A model generated the notes under the pieces. It was not told where the DNA came from, did not search any database, and worked only from the letters and a program-made list of their open reading frames with translations. From Breoghania sp. L-A4 (lineage in GTDB: Bacteria > Pseudomonadota > Alphaproteobacteria > Rhizobiales > Stappiaceae), in NCBI RefSeq assembly GCF_003432385.1, contig NZ_CP031841.1, positions 2,023,579-2,087,578 on the forward strand: a DNA stretch of 64,000 nt. Reading direction: 5' to 3'. Shown here piece by piece: positions 30,703 to 40,112 of this stretch; positions within the stretch are counted from its first letter, which is position 1; every line of letters starts with the position of its first letter. A program made the position numbers and the translations under genes.

Positions 30703-31809
30703 ATGACCCATGAGACGAATGACGCCAGCGATGGCGCGGTGTTTGACGATGTGCTGTTTGACGTGCGCGGCCGGGCGGGGTTCGTCACGCTGAACCGGCC
30801 CAAGGCGCTGAACGCGCTGAATCACGCCATGGTGCGGGCGATCATCACGCAGCTCGACGCCTGGGACGATGACCCCAGCGTCGCCCATGTGGTGATCGAG
30901 GCGGCAGGCGATCGCGCCTTTTGCGCCGGCGGCGATATCCGTGTGATCTATGAACAGGGGCGGGGGCACGGCGCGCCGGGGAATCCCGCGCAGCTCGAAT
31001 TCTTCGCCGACGAATACCGCCTCAACGCCCGCTTGAAACATTATCCCAAGCCCACCGTGGCGCTGATCGACGGCATCGTCATGGGCGGCGGCGTCGGCCT
31101 GTCGGTACATGGCACCCATCGTGTCGGCGGCGCGCGCACCACCTTCGCCATGCCGGAGGTCGGCATCGGCTTCTTCCCCGACGTCGGCGCCACCTATGTG
31201 CTGCCGCGCATGCCGCGTCAGACCGGCATCTATTGCGCGCTCACCGGCGGCCGGCTGAAGCAGGCCGACGCGCTGTGGGCGGGCATCCTGACCCACGCCG
31301 TCCCGTCCGAGCGCTTCGCCGCGATCGCACTGGCGCTGGAGCAGGCCACCGACATCGTCGCCGTTCTCGACGGCTTCCACGAACAGCCGCCGGCGGACGC
31401 CAAGGCCGAGCCGCTGGCCGATCTGGCGCCGGACATCGAACGGATCTTTTCCGGCCCCGATGTCGCCGCGATTCTCGCCGGTCTCGACGCGGAGAGCGGC
31501 GCGCATGCCGAGTGGGCGGCAAGGACGGCGGCGGCCATCCGCCGCCAGTCGCCCACCAGCGTGTGCGTCGTCTTCGCACAGATGCGCCGCGGCGCGAAGC
31601 TGGACTTTGACGACGCCATGCGATTGGAGTTCCGCATCGTCTCGCATATTCTCAAGGGACACGACTTCTATGAGGGCGTGCGCGCGGTGATCATCGACAA
31701 GGACGGCGCGCCGCAGTGGAGGCCCGCCAGGCTTGAGGATGTCGCCGCGGTTGATGTCGAGACCCATTTCGTGCGACCGCAGGACGGCGATCTGGTTCTG
31801 ACGGCCTGA
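30703..31809 (+). CDS. 3-hydroxyisobutyryl-CoA hydrolase (enoyl-CoA hydratase superfamily)
   Basis: The enzyme removes CoA from 3-hydroxyisobutyryl-CoA, preventing build-up of reactive methacrylyl-CoA during valine catabolism. The 368-residue protein is longer than a simple enoyl-CoA hydratase. It has the oxyanion-hole blocks AFCAGGDIRVIYE and GIVMGGGVGLSVHG, then MPEVGIGFFPDVGATYVLPR with the catalytic acidic pair, and the C-terminal FYEGVRAVIIDKDGAPQW, which distinguishes hydrolases of this subgroup. It follows the acyl-CoA dehydrogenase by 153 bp on the same strand. Confidence 0.92.
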   Translation: MTHETNDASDGAVFDDVLFDVRGRAGFVTLNRPKALNALNHAMVRAIITQLDAWDDDPSVAHVVIEAAGDRAFCAGGDIRVIYEQGRGHGAPGNPAQLEFFADEYRLNARLKHYPKPTVALIDGIVMGGGVGLSVHGTHRVGGARTTFAMPEVGIGFFPDVGATYVLPRMPRQTGIYCALTGGRLKQADALWAGILTHAVPSERFAAIALALEQATDIVAVLDGFHEQPPADAKAEPLADLAPDIERIFSGPDVAAILAGLDAESGAHAEWAARTAAAIRRQSPTSVCVVFAQMRRGAKLDFDDAMRLEFRIVSHILKGHDFYEGVRAVIIDKDGAPQWRPARLEDVAAVDVETHFVRPQDGDLVLTA

Positions 31810-31846
31810 GCCGATCGCCCGAACACTTCGAAGACCGGACCTGATC

Positions 31847-32257
31847 ATGATCGTGGCACTGCAAGACGTCTTACGGAACCGCCCGTCGTGGCGCGAGCTT
31901 TTCGTGTGGTACCTGCGCGCGCTGGCCATCCTGCTGATCGGCGCGGGGCTCATCCACTGGGCGCGCATTATAGGCTACACGCCTTGGCGCGGGGTCTTCT
32001 TCGCCGACATGCAGGTCGAGTGGCAGGTGGCCACCGTCTATTTCGGCGTGCTGGATCTGGTCGCCGCCGTGGGCCTGTGGCTGACCGCGAGCTGGGGGCC
32101 GGTGATGTGGCTGCTGCGCACCCTGTCGCAGGTCGCCATGCACACGGTCTTCGCCGACATCTTCGCTCACCGGCCCTACGAGATTTCCTTCTACCTGATC
32201 ACCATCCTGATCTATCTGGGGCTGTTGGTGCTGATGGAACGCGAAAATCGCCGCTAG
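31847..32257 (+). CDS. Small membrane protein, DUF6163-like
   Basis: The 136-residue protein has four hydrophobic helices, a tryptophan-rich start (WRELFVWYLRALAILLIGAG) and a central VYFGVLDLVAAVGLWL. I associate it with the DUF6163 family by memory; the function is unknown. It sits inside the valine-catabolism block, between the hydrolase and mmsB, 38 bp after the former, so it is probably co-transcribed. Confidence 0.7.
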   Translation: MIVALQDVLRNRPSWRELFVWYLRALAILLIGAGLIHWARIIGYTPWRGVFFADMQVEWQVATVYFGVLDLVAAVGLWLTASWGPVMWLLRTLSQVAMHTVFADIFAHRPYEISFYLITILIYLGLLVLMERENRR

Positions 32258-32346
32258 CGCCCCGTGCGCGGAGACGGTCGCCGGGGAGGGCGGCCGGCGC
32301 GGAGCGCATGCGGCGCAACCAATATCAAGAAGCACGGGAGGAGCGC

Positions 32347-33249
32347 ATGGCGCGCATTGGTTTTATCGGACTGGGCAACATGGGCGGGCCGATGGCCGCC
32401 AACCTGGCGGCGGCGGGTCACGAGGTCACCGGTCTTGATCTGAGCATGGAAGCCGTCAAGCGGCTGGAGGCGGCGGGTGGCGCCGGCGCGGACAGCATCG
32501 CCGAGACGGTTGCCTTCGCCGACGTCGTGGTCACCATGCTCCCCGCGGGCGCGCATGTGCGCGAGGTCTATACCGGCGATGACGGCATTCTGACTCATGC
32601 GCGTCCCGGGACGGTGCTGATCGACAGCTCCACCATCGACGTCGACAGCGCCCGCGTCGTGGCGGACGCGGCGCAGGCCGCGGGAATGGCGATGGTCGAT
32701 GCGCCGGTCTCCGGTGGTGTCGGCGGCGCGCAGGCCGGCACTCTGACCTTCATGGTCGGCGGCCCGGAGGAGGCCTTCGCCAAGGCCAGGCCCTATCTCG
32801 AGATCATGGGCAAGACGATCGTGCACGCGGGCGGCGCGGGCAACGGCCAGGCGGCGAAGATCTGCAACAATATGATCCTCGGCATTTCGATGATCGGCGT
32901 CTCGGAAGCCTTCGTGCTGGCCGAGAAGCTTGGTCTCGATCATCAGAAGCTGTTCGATATCGCCTCCACCGCCTCCGGCCAGTGCTGGTCGATGACCAGC
33001 TATTGCCCGGTCCCCGGCCCGGTGCCCGCCTCGCCGGCCAACCGCGACTATCAGCCCGGCTTCGCCGCGGCCATGATGCTCAAGGACCTCAAGCTGGCGC
33101 AGGACGCCGCGCGCAGCGTGGACGCCTCCACGCCGCTCGGCGCGGAAGCCTCCGCGCTCTATTCACTGTTTTGTAACGCTGGCAACGAAGGAATGGATTT
33201 TTCTGGCATCATAAAATACCTGCGCGGCAAGGTCGCCGATCAAGGTTGA
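32347..33249 (+). CDS. mmsB: 3-hydroxyisobutyrate dehydrogenase
   Basis: MmsB oxidises 3-hydroxyisobutyrate to methylmalonate semialdehyde with NAD+ in valine degradation. The 300-residue protein starts MARIGFIGLGNMGGPMA, a Rossmann GxGxxG motif. DAPVSGGVGGAQAGTLTFMVGG is the substrate-binding signature and KICNNMIL holds the catalytic lysine. The C-terminal half is the helical dimerisation domain. A strong ribosome site (GGGAGGA) precedes ATG 32347; the frame is open upstream only because it overlaps the previous gene's shadow frame. The next step, mmsA, is not in this window. Confidence 0.94.
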   Translation: MARIGFIGLGNMGGPMAANLAAAGHEVTGLDLSMEAVKRLEAAGGAGADSIAETVAFADVVVTMLPAGAHVREVYTGDDGILTHARPGTVLIDSSTIDVDSARVVADAAQAAGMAMVDAPVSGGVGGAQAGTLTFMVGGPEEAFAKARPYLEIMGKTIVHAGGAGNGQAAKICNNMILGISMIGVSEAFVLAEKLGLDHQKLFDIASTASGQCWSMTSYCPVPGPVPASPANRDYQPGFAAAMMLKDLKLAQDAARSVDASTPLGAEASALYSLFCNAGNEGMDFSGIIKYLRGKVADQG

Positions 33250-33422
33250 TGCGCAATGTGCGAAAGTCTGCCGTTTTGAGCCGCATTTCGCTAAAAGCCG
33301 CGTTCCTCCCTTAACAGAAGATTCATCTTGCCTCTTAAGCGGATCTTAGATTGCACCGCCTAATGTCGGTCTCAGGCGGAAAGAATATCTGCCAAAGCAC
33401 AGGACAAAAGAGGCGCAATCAG

Positions 33423-33935
33423 ATGATCACGGCAAAAAGGGCAGTCGAGGTCCTGGCGCAGGATGAGGATGAAGTGGCGCTGAAGCCGCTTTACCTTGAA
33501 GCGCTAACCCTCGTTGAGCGATTGCATCGTCGATTACTTGATGTGATCAAGGATGAGTTTGACCGGATGGGCCGTTCGGACGTCAACAGCGTGCAGGCGT
33601 TGTTGCTGTTCAACATCGGTGACAGCGTGTTGACGGCCGGAGAGCTGCGTACACGTGGTTACTATCTCGGTTCGAACGTCTCCTACAATTTGAAGAAACT
33701 GGTCGACACCGGTTTTATCAATCATGAGCGGTCGCGGGTCGACCGCCGGTCGGTACGCGTCAGCCTGACCGAGCAGGGTCTGGCCGTCGCAGGGATCGTC
33801 AACGATCTCTATGAGCGCCACATCCTGTCGGTCGCCCAGGTTGGCGAAATCGATGCGGATGAGTTCAAGCAGCTCAACCAGTCGCTGCGGCGCCTCGAGC
33901 GCTTCTGGACCGACCAGATCCTGTATCGTCTCTAG
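33423..33935 (+). CDS. ldtR: LdtR, MarR-family regulator of L,D-transpeptidase
   Basis: The 170-residue protein is a winged-helix MarR-type regulator: MGRSDVNSVQALLLFNIG, then ELRTRGYYLGSNVSYNLKKLVDTGFI (recognition helix) and RSRVDRRSVRVSLTEQGLAVA (wing). It closely resembles rhizobial and Liberibacter LdtR, which controls a neighbouring L,D-transpeptidase gene and stress tolerance. Here that gene follows about 760 bp downstream on the same strand. ATG 33423 has an AGAGG site; an upstream in-frame start at 33351 would add residues without family match. Confidence 0.88.
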   Translation: MITAKRAVEVLAQDEDEVALKPLYLEALTLVERLHRRLLDVIKDEFDRMGRSDVNSVQALLLFNIGDSVLTAGELRTRGYYLGSNVSYNLKKLVDTGFINHERSRVDRRSVRVSLTEQGLAVAGIVNDLYERHILSVAQVGEIDADEFKQLNQSLRRLERFWTDQILYRL

Positions 33936-34021
33936 GGGCAAGACCCAGGGCGGACGTGGACGCATCGCAACGTCGCGGATAGCAAGAGAAAAATGGCTGG
34001 GGCAAACCACAGCCGATCCCC

Positions 34022-34050
34022 AAGCGCCGCCCGCAACACGGGCGGCGCTT
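34022..34050 (+). terminator. Terminator-like hairpin after ldtR
   Basis: AAGCGCCGCCCG-CAACA-CGGGCGGCGCTT is a perfect 12 bp GC-rich stem with a five-base loop, 87 bases after the ldtR stop. Only a broken T-rich tail (TGCGTTTGTG) follows, so it is probable rather than certain. Confidence 0.7.
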
Positions 34051-34694
34051 TGCGTTTGTGTCGCCGCCGCTATCTCGGTATCGGAGCCCTTTGCGACACG
34101 AGATCGCCTTAATGCGGTGAGATGCAGGGTCGTCCCGCTCCTTCCGGCGGGATGATGCCAGTCACCCGGTGCCCGATGGCGCCGCATCAATCGGACGTCC
34201 GGGCGTTTGGCGACCGCGCGCCGCGCGGGTCGATCGTGTGCTGCGGCCTGCGGACCGAGGTGCGGATCCTGCGTCACACTGGCGTGAGATGATCGGTGAG
34301 CAGGCGCGTCTTTTATTGCCTCGCCCGCCGCATGATGGTAGTGGATAGGCAGTTTCGGGAAATCGTCTTCCATGGCGGCTAGACTGTACGTGGATTCAAG
34401 TAGTTAGCGTTGCGATTCAAGCAGATCGGACATGTCCGTTTGTCTCGTTTCGTCTGGTTGTCCAGACCAAGGCGCCCGCAATACGCGGACGTCCCGTCTG
34501 GCAGGGTGATGACAGGAGCCGTTTTGGGCCCGATTGGCCGCGAAGCGTCCGGTCGTCACAGTGACTGATCAGCGTGTGCGCCGGTGCGATCATCGGCGCG
34601 CGGTCGCGTTGATCGCTCTCACGGCGCCGAAGCAGGTCGTTTGCGTATCCACGCAAGGGCTTCGGACCGGGAACCGCTTTCAGGAGTGAGCGCT
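34051..34694. other. Long intergenic region upstream of the L,D-transpeptidase gene
   Basis: About 640 bp hold no convincing gene; open frames on both strands are arginine-rich shadows. The part from 34390 to 34470 is dense in signals (see the separate regulatory entry). This is the natural place for the promoter and LdtR-binding site of the downstream gene. Confidence 0.45.
34392..34438 (+). promoter_or_regulatory. Candidate regulatory region: paired GATTCAAG sites and a 12 bp palindrome
   Basis: GATTCAAG occurs at 34393 and 34414, exactly 21 bp apart; each contains the CcrM target GANTC. Eight bases later CGGACATGTCCG is a perfect 12 bp palindrome at 34427-34438, and a small hairpin GTCTGG-TTGT-CCAGAC follows at 34452-34467. 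The cluster lies about 260 bp upstream of the L,D-transpeptidase start. It could be the LdtR operator region or a methylation-sensitive switch. Confidence 0.5.
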
Positions 34695-36023
34695 GTGGAA
34701 TTCTGCAAGGCCGGCTTGATCGGCGCCAAAATGGTTCGGATTGCTCGTGCGGGCGCCAAGGTGGCGGTGATCGCACAGGCGACGCTGTTCGGCGCGGTTG
34801 CGATGCTGCCGCTCTCCGCGAACGCTCAATCGCCGCTCCAGGTGCTGCAGCAGCACCAGAAGCGCGAGGAGTGGAAGTCGCGTCTCGACGAGACCATCAA
34901 GGGGCTCGATGCCTTCAAGTCGGACCAGCCGACGCTTTCCGCCGATACCGTGGCGTATCTTGAGCGCTCGATCGAGAAATACCGCGCCATCGTCGCCAAC
35001 GGCGGCTGGGCGGCTGTCCCCAATCCCCCGCAGAAGTTGCGCATGGGCGCGCGCAGCCAGATCGTCGTCGCCCTTCGCCAGCGGCTCATGACGTCGGGCG
35101 ACATGGACGCCAACCTCAGTCTGTCCCCCAGCTTCGATTCCGATGTGGACGAGGGCGTGCGCCGCTTTCAGGTGCGTCACGGTTTGACGCCGGACGGCAT
35201 TCTTGACCGCGGCACCCTGGGCGCGCTCAACGTGCCGGCCATTGTCCGCCTGCGCCAGCTCGAAACCAACATCGTGCGGGTGCGCGCCATGTCCGGCTTC
35301 CTCGGCGAGCGCTACGTGATGGTCAACATTCCGGCCGCCGAGATCGAGGCCGTGGACAATGGCGTCGTGCGTTCGCGCCATACCGCGGTTGTCGGCAAGA
35401 TCGACCGCCAGACGCCGATTCTCGCCAGCAAGATCTATGAGTTGAACTTCAACCCGTATTGGACCGTGCCCGTCAGCATCATCCGCAAGGACCTGATCCC
35501 GAAGATGAGTGAGGATCCGGAGTATCTGGCGCGCAACAAGATCCGGATTTACGACTGGAACAACAACGAGCTGGATTCGACCCAGATCGACTGGAACACG
35601 GATGACGCCACCAAGCTTCAGTTCCGTCAGGACCCGGGCGAGGAAAATTCGCTTGGTTCGGTGCGCATCAATTTTCACAACCAGCACCAGGTCTATCTGC
35701 ACGACACGCCGTCCAAGAGCCTGTTCACCAAGGATTACCGTTTCGATTCCTCGGGTTGCGTGCGGGTTCAGAACGTCCGCGACCTGGTCACATGGCTGCT
35801 GGAATCCACGACGCCCGACTGGTCGCGCGCCCGTGTTGATCAGACGATCGCCTCCGGCGAGCGGCTGGACGTGAAGCTGGACGACGGCATTCCGCTGTAT
35901 CTGACCTATGTCACCGCCTGGAGCAGTCCCAATGGTGTGGTGCATTTCCGCGAGGACATCTACAATCGCGATGGTCTCGGCGGCAGCATGCCGGAGGACG
36001 GCCCGGTCGTGGTCCTGCAATAG
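34695..36023 (+). CDS. Periplasmic L,D-transpeptidase with peptidoglycan-binding domain
   Basis: L,D-transpeptidases form 3-3 cross-links in peptidoglycan or attach lipoproteins to it. With GTG 34695, preceded by AGGAG, the protein has 442 residues. It shows a signal peptide (KVAVIAQATLFGAVAMLPLSANA), a peptidoglycan-binding domain around 120-175 (VDEGVRRFQVRHGLTPDGILDRGTLGALN), then the YkuD domain with QVYLHDTPSKSLF and the active-site block FDSSGCVRVQNVRDL. This is the YcbB-like layout, and the catalytic cysteine is present. ATG 34731 is an alternative start. It is most likely the target of LdtR. Confidence 0.9.
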   Translation: MEFCKAGLIGAKMVRIARAGAKVAVIAQATLFGAVAMLPLSANAQSPLQVLQQHQKREEWKSRLDETIKGLDAFKSDQPTLSADTVAYLERSIEKYRAIVANGGWAAVPNPPQKLRMGARSQIVVALRQRLMTSGDMDANLSLSPSFDSDVDEGVRRFQVRHGLTPDGILDRGTLGALNVPAIVRLRQLETNIVRVRAMSGFLGERYVMVNIPAAEIEAVDNGVVRSRHTAVVGKIDRQTPILASKIYELNFNPYWTVPVSIIRKDLIPKMSEDPEYLARNKIRIYDWNNNELDSTQIDWNTDDATKLQFRQDPGEENSLGSVRINFHNQHQVYLHDTPSKSLFTKDYRFDSSGCVRVQNVRDLVTWLLESTTPDWSRARVDQTIASGERLDVKLDDGIPLYLTYVTAWSSPNGVVHFREDIYNRDGLGGSMPEDGPVVVLQ

Positions 36024-36055
36024 CGGGCGGCTCCGGGCAAATCGGGGGTGGCGGC

Positions 36056-36262
36056 ATGAGCGGACGCGACGGAACGTCACATTCGGGTGAGGTCTACCTC
36101 GAATTCCAGCAGATCGGGCGGCAGATAAAGGTCATCGCGATCTGCGCCACCACGGGCGTCGAGGTCAGCGTTTTCGGGCCCGCATCGGTGCCGCGCTCCG
36201 ATTTGCAGCGCATCGCCGTGCGCAAACTGCAGCGCCGCATTCAGATGCAGTCCGGCGCTTGA
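36056..36262 (+). CDS. Small conserved hypothetical protein (DUF6898-like)
   Basis: The 68-residue protein ([21 protein letters not shown]...) has a compact pattern of alternating hydrophobic residues, with [22 protein letters not shown] as its core, and a basic C-terminus. I recall such proteins beside glyA or L,D-transpeptidase genes in Rhizobiales under the name DUF6898; the function is unknown. It begins 33 bp after the transpeptidase stop, so it is likely in the same transcript. Confidence 0.65.
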   Translation: MSGRDGTSHSGEVYLEFQQIGRQIKVIAICATTGVEVSVFGPASVPRSDLQRIAVRKLQRRIQMQSGA

Positions 36263-36301
36263 AAATCCCCGCTCCGGGGTGAGGACTCAGCGACAATTCT
36301 C

Positions 36302-36311
36302 TGGTATACCA
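36302..36311. promoter_or_regulatory. TGGTATACCA palindrome upstream of glyA (distal site)
   Basis: A perfect 10 bp palindrome matches the consensus of FadR-subgroup GntR regulators (tNGTxxACNa). It lies about 190 bp upstream of the glyA start. A related imperfect site is at 36435-36444, and a 14 bp version controls the small-protein gene at 52.7 kb. Confidence 0.45.
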
Positions 36312-36434
36312 CGGCGGGATCCACCGCCGGAGCACCGCCTCCGGTGGCGGCGCTGTGCTGTTGCTGCACGACATCGTGCATGCCGAAGGCGCTTGGATCG
36401 CCAGATCTTGTATGGTATTGGCCACGATTACCCG

Positions 36435-36444
36435 TGGTATACGC
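36435..36444. promoter_or_regulatory. TGGTATACGC site upstream of glyA (proximal)
   Basis: TGGTATAC followed by GC gives one intact half and a weaker second half of the TGGTATACCA palindrome, about 55 bp before the glyA start codon and 133 bp after the distal site. A pair of sites at this separation could allow looping, but no regulator is encoded nearby. Confidence 0.35.
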
Positions 36445-36497
36445 AGTTCGACGATGGTCGGACCGCTTTTTTCAGCGGATGGGAAGGACCTCTCTCT

Positions 36498-37811
36498 ATG
36501 TCGATGACAGACAGTTCGCTCGGCGCGCCGATCAGCCCTGATTTTTTCGCCCGCTCGCTCGCCGAAGCGGATCCCGAGGTGGCCGCCTCGATCGCCTCGG
36601 AGCTGTCGCGTCAGCGGCATGAGATCGAGTTGATCGCCTCGGAGAACATCGTCTCGCGCGCCGTTCTCGAGGCGCAGGGCTCGATCATGACCAACAAGTA
36701 TGCCGAGGGCTATCCGGGCCGTCGCTATTATGGCGGTTGCGAGTTTGTCGACGTCGCGGAAAACCTCGCCATCGAGCGCGTCACGAAGCTGTTCGGCTGC
36801 GCCTTCGCCAATGTGCAGCCCAATTCCGGCAGCCAGGCCAACCAGTCGGTGCTGCTGGCGCTGTCCAAGCCGGGCGACACGATTCTCGGCATGAGCCTGG
36901 ACGCCGGCGGTCACCTGACCCACGGCGCAAGGCCGAACCTGTCTGGCAAGTGGTTCAACGCCGTGCAGTACGGTCTCAATGTGGAAACCGGCCTGATCGA
37001 CTACGACCAGCTCGAAGCCCTGGCGCGCGAGCACAAGCCCGCGGTGATCATCGCCGGCGGCTCGGCCTATTCGCGCGTCATCGACTTCGCGAAGTTCCGC
37101 GCGATCGCCGATGAAGTCGGCGCCTATCTGCATGTCGACATGGCGCATTTCGCCGGTCTCGTGGCGGCCGGCGTGCACCCGAGCCCGTTCCCGCACGCCC
37201 ATGTGGTCACCTCGACGACCCACAAGACCCTGCGCGGTCCGCGCGGCGGTCTCGTGCTGACCAACGACGAGACGATCGCCAAGAAGATCAATTCGGCGGT
37301 GTTCCCGGGCCTGCAGGGCGGTCCGCTCATGCATGTGATCGCCGGCAAGGCGGTGGCCTTCGGCGAGGCGCTGCGCCCGGACTTCAAGGTCTATGCGAAG
37401 GCGGTTGCCGAGAACGCCAAGGTCCTGGCGCAGACGCTGGTGGAAGGCGGTCTCGACATCGTCTCCGGCGGCACCGACACCCATCTGATGCTGGTCGATC
37501 TGCGTCCCAAGGAACTGACGGGCAAGTCGGCCGAGGCCTCGCTGGGTCGCGCCAACATCACCTGCAACAAGAATGGCGTTCCCAACGATCCGCAGAAGCC
37601 GACGATCACCTCGGGCATCCGTCTCGGCACCCCGGCCGCCACGACGCGCGGCTTTGGCGCGGCGGAATTCCGCGAAGTCGGGCTGCTGATCACCGAAGTG
37701 CTGGACGGCCTGAAGACGGCCAACAGCGAAGACGCCAATCAGGCGGTGGAAGCCGCGGTGCGCGCCAAGGTGGTGGCGCTGACCAGCCGCTTCCCGATCT
37801 ACGAAAGCTAG
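36498..37811 (+). CDS. glyA: Serine hydroxymethyltransferase
   Basis: GlyA interconverts serine and glycine with tetrahydrofolate and supplies one-carbon units. The 437-residue protein has [21 protein letters not shown] near the start, [15 protein letters not shown], the PLP-lysine block [17 protein letters not shown], and [17 protein letters not shown] near the end. ATG 36498 is chosen since the family starts a few residues before SPDFF; the upstream open frame has no match. It opens a run with nrdR, ribD and ribE at 0-10 bp spacing, a standard alphaproteobacterial operon. Confidence 0.96.
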   Translation: MSMTDSSLGAPISPDFFARSLAEADPEVAASIASELSRQRHEIELIASENIVSRAVLEAQGSIMTNKYAEGYPGRRYYGGCEFVDVAENLAIERVTKLFGCAFANVQPNSGSQANQSVLLALSKPGDTILGMSLDAGGHLTHGARPNLSGKWFNAVQYGLNVETGLIDYDQLEALAREHKPAVIIAGGSAYSRVIDFAKFRAIADEVGAYLHVDMAHFAGLVAAGVHPSPFPHAHVVTSTTHKTLRGPRGGLVLTNDETIAKKINSAVFPGLQGGPLMHVIAGKAVAFGEALRPDFKVYAKAVAENAKVLAQTLVEGGLDIVSGGTDTHLMLVDLRPKELTGKSAEASLGRANITCNKNGVPNDPQKPTITSGIRLGTPAATTRGFGAAEFREVGLLITEVLDGLKTANSEDANQAVEAAVRAKVVALTSRFPIYES

Positions 37812-37820
37812 GCCAAACCC

Positions 37821-38330
37821 ATGCGGTGCCCCTATTGCGGCGGCGAGGAAACCCAGGTCAAGGACTCGCGTCCGACCGAGGACAACACGGCGATCCGCCG
37901 TCGCCGCATCTGCTCGACCTGCGGCGGCCGCTTTACGACGTTCGAACGCGTGCAACTGCGCGAACTGACGGTCGTCAAGCGGACGGGGCGCCGGGTTCCC
38001 TTCGATCGTGACAAGCTGATGGAATCGGTCCAGATCGCGCTGCGCAAGCGGCCGGTCGAGCCCGAGCGCATCGATCGCATGGTCTCCGGCATCGTGCGTC
38101 AGCTCGAAAGCTCCGGCGAGAGCGATATCGCCTCGGAGTTCATCGGCACATTGGTGATGGACGGGCTCAAGACGCTTGACGACGTCGCCTATGTCCGCTT
38201 CGCCTCGGTCTACCGCAATTTCCGGGAGGCCAAGGATTTCGAGGCGCTGCTGGACGAGTTGAGCGGCGGCGAACTGGAGCCCGCGGCATCGGCCCCGGGA
38301 GACCCGCCGCCGGAGCGCGAGGACCTGTGA
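37821..38330 (+). CDS. nrdR: Transcriptional repressor NrdR
   Basis: NrdR represses ribonucleotide reductase genes in response to dATP/ATP. The 169-residue protein has the zinc ribbon MRCPYC ... ICSTCGGRF (Cys3, 6, 31, 34) and an ATP-cone ([19 protein letters not shown]). The C-terminus carries an extra acidic/Pro tail. It lies 9 bp after glyA, and its TGA overlaps the GTG start of ribD. Confidence 0.95.
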   Translation: MRCPYCGGEETQVKDSRPTEDNTAIRRRRICSTCGGRFTTFERVQLRELTVVKRTGRRVPFDRDKLMESVQIALRKRPVEPERIDRMVSGIVRQLESSGESDIASEFIGTLVMDGLKTLDDVAYVRFASVYRNFREAKDFEALLDELSGGELEPAASAPGDPPPEREDL

Positions 38331-39505
38331 TCCCGGCGGGCGCCTCAACCCTGATCGCGCCGCAGACGGCCAATCGCCCGGATGCCGGCGCCATTGCGCC
38401 TGAAGACGCGCGCTTCATGCGCGCGGCGCTCGCCATCGGCCGCCGCACTCGCGGTCTCACCTGGCCCAATCCCGCCGTCGGCGCCGTGATCGTGCGCGAG
38501 ATCGATGGCCAGCCGGTCATCGTCGGCCGCGGCGCGACAGCCCCGAGCGGCCGCCCTCATGCCGAGATCCTCGCCCTGCGTCAGGCGGGCGATGCGGCGA
38601 AAGGGGCCACGGCCTATGTCACCCTCGAGCCCTGCGCCCACTGGGGCCGCAGCGGGCCTTGCGCGGTGGCGCTGGCCGAGCACGGCGTGCGCCGGGTGGT
38701 GGTGGGCGCCTCCGACATCAATCCCCGCGTCAAGGACAAGGGCGTCGAAATCCTGCGCGCCGCGGGCGTCGAGGTGGTGATGGGCGTGCTCGCGCGCGAA
38801 TGCCATGACGCCCATATCGGCCACTTCCGCCGCTTCGCCGAACGCCGCCCGCAGGTCCAGCTCAAGCTGGCGATCTCGCGCGACGGCTTCATCGGCCGCC
38901 GGGAAGGCAGCCAGATCCACATCACGGGCCCGGAAATCCAGCGCTTCGTGCACGTCATGCGCGCCGAGGCCGACGGCATTCTGGTGGGCCTGGGCACCGT
39001 ACTCAACGACGATCCGGATCTCACCTGCCGCCTGGAGGGCATGGAGGACCGCTCGCCGATCCGCTTCGTGCTCGACAGCACCGCGCGCCTGCCATTGGGC
39101 TCGAATCTGGTGCGCACGGCGCGCGAGGTGCCCGTCAAGCTGATCACAACGCCCGCGGCCCCCATCGAGCGCACATCGGCGCTGATGGCCGCCGGCGTCG
39201 AGATCATCACGGTCGCCGAGGACGAGCACGGCCGGGTGCAGGTGCCCGCCGCGCTCGGGGCGCTGGCGCATCGCGGCATCACCCGGCTGATGGTCGAGGG
39301 CGGGGGAGCGACTGCGGGCAGCTTCGTGGCCGCCGGTCTCGTCGACGAGGCCTATCTCTCCTTCGGACCGGTGGATATCGGCGAGGGCGGCGTGCCGCCG
39401 CTGGGACCCGTGCCGCTGGAAACCCTGACCAAGGATCCCCATTTCGAGCTGCGCGACCAATGCGTTCTCGGCCAGGACCGGCTGATCCATCTGTGGAGAC
39501 CGTGA
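38327..39505 (+). CDS. ribD: Bifunctional riboflavin deaminase/reductase RibD
   Basis: RibD performs the second and third steps of riboflavin synthesis: deamination of the pyrimidine, then NADPH reduction of the ribosyl chain. The 392-residue protein shows the zinc deaminase motif (HAE at 78-80, then [11 protein letters not shown] with Cys103 and Cys112) and a C-terminal reductase domain ([12 protein letters not shown], then [13 protein letters not shown]). The GTG start overlaps the nrdR stop by 4 bp. It is followed after 4 bp by ribE. No FMN riboswitch was seen upstream. Confidence 0.94.
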   Translation: MIPAGASTLIAPQTANRPDAGAIAPEDARFMRAALAIGRRTRGLTWPNPAVGAVIVREIDGQPVIVGRGATAPSGRPHAEILALRQAGDAAKGATAYVTLEPCAHWGRSGPCAVALAEHGVRRVVVGASDINPRVKDKGVEILRAAGVEVVMGVLARECHDAHIGHFRRFAERRPQVQLKLAISRDGFIGRREGSQIHITGPEIQRFVHVMRAEADGILVGLGTVLNDDPDLTCRLEGMEDRSPIRFVLDSTARLPLGSNLVRTAREVPVKLITTPAAPIERTSALMAAGVEIITVAEDEHGRVQVPAALGALAHRGITRLMVEGGGATAGSFVAAGLVDEAYLSFGPVDIGEGGVPPLGPVPLETLTKDPHFELRDQCVLGQDRLIHLWRP

Positions 39506-39509
39506 TCTG

Positions 39510-40112
39510 ATGTTTACCGGCATCGTCACCGACATCGGCCGCGTGCTATCGGCCATCGATATTCCCGCCGGCCGGCGCACCCGCATCGCCACCCGCTACG
39601 ATGCCGACGGCATCGACATCGGCGCGTCGATCGCCTGCGGCGGCCCGTGCCACACGGTGACCGCCAAGGGCCGTGACGGGGAGCGGAACTGGTTCGAGGT
39701 TGAATCGGGCGCCGAGACGCTGGCCCTGACCACGGCGGGCGACTGGCGCGAGGGAACGCGGCTCAATCTCGAGCGCTCGCTGTGTATTGGCGATGAACTC
39801 GGCGGCCACATGGTCGCGGGGCACGTGGATGGTCTCGCGGAGATCGTCGAGCGCCGCGATCATCCCGACAGCGCCTATTTCCGCTTCCGCGCGCCGCATG
39901 CGCTCGCCCGTTTCATCGCAAAAAAGGGCTCGGTTGCCCTGGACGGCACCTCGCTGACCGTCAACGAGGTGGAGGGCGACGAATTCTCCGTTTTCCTCAT
40001 CCCTCACACGCTGAGCGAGACCACGTGGAACGAACGCAAGGCCGGCGACCGGGTCAACCTGGAAGTCGACACCATGGCGCGCTATGCCGCGCGGCTGGCC
40101 GAGTTCGGCTGA
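39510..40112 (+). CDS. ribE: Riboflavin synthase alpha subunit
   Basis: The enzyme dismutates two 6,7-dimethyl-8-ribityllumazine molecules to riboflavin. The 200-residue protein has the family start MFTGIVTDIGRVLS and the two lumazine-binding repeats: RLNLERSLCIGDELGGHMVAGHVDG in the first, and SVALDGTSLTVNEV in the second with VNLEVDTMARY at the end. It follows ribD by 4 bp. The next riboflavin gene, ribH, lies 190 bp further, so it may have its own promoter. Confidence 0.95.
   Translation: MFTGIVTDIGRVLSAIDIPAGRRTRIATRYDADGIDIGASIACGGPCHTVTAKGRDGERNWFEVESGAETLALTTAGDWREGTRLNLERSLCIGDELGGHMVAGHVDGLAEIVERRDHPDSAYFRFRAPHALARFIAKKGSVALDGTSLTVNEVEGDEFSVFLIPHTLSETTWNERKAGDRVNLEVDTMARYAARLAEFG

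Noticed and set aside
36165-38348. A 727-residue open frame opposite glyA and nrdR
   Set aside because: It spans two conserved genes on the other strand and has shadow-type composition.
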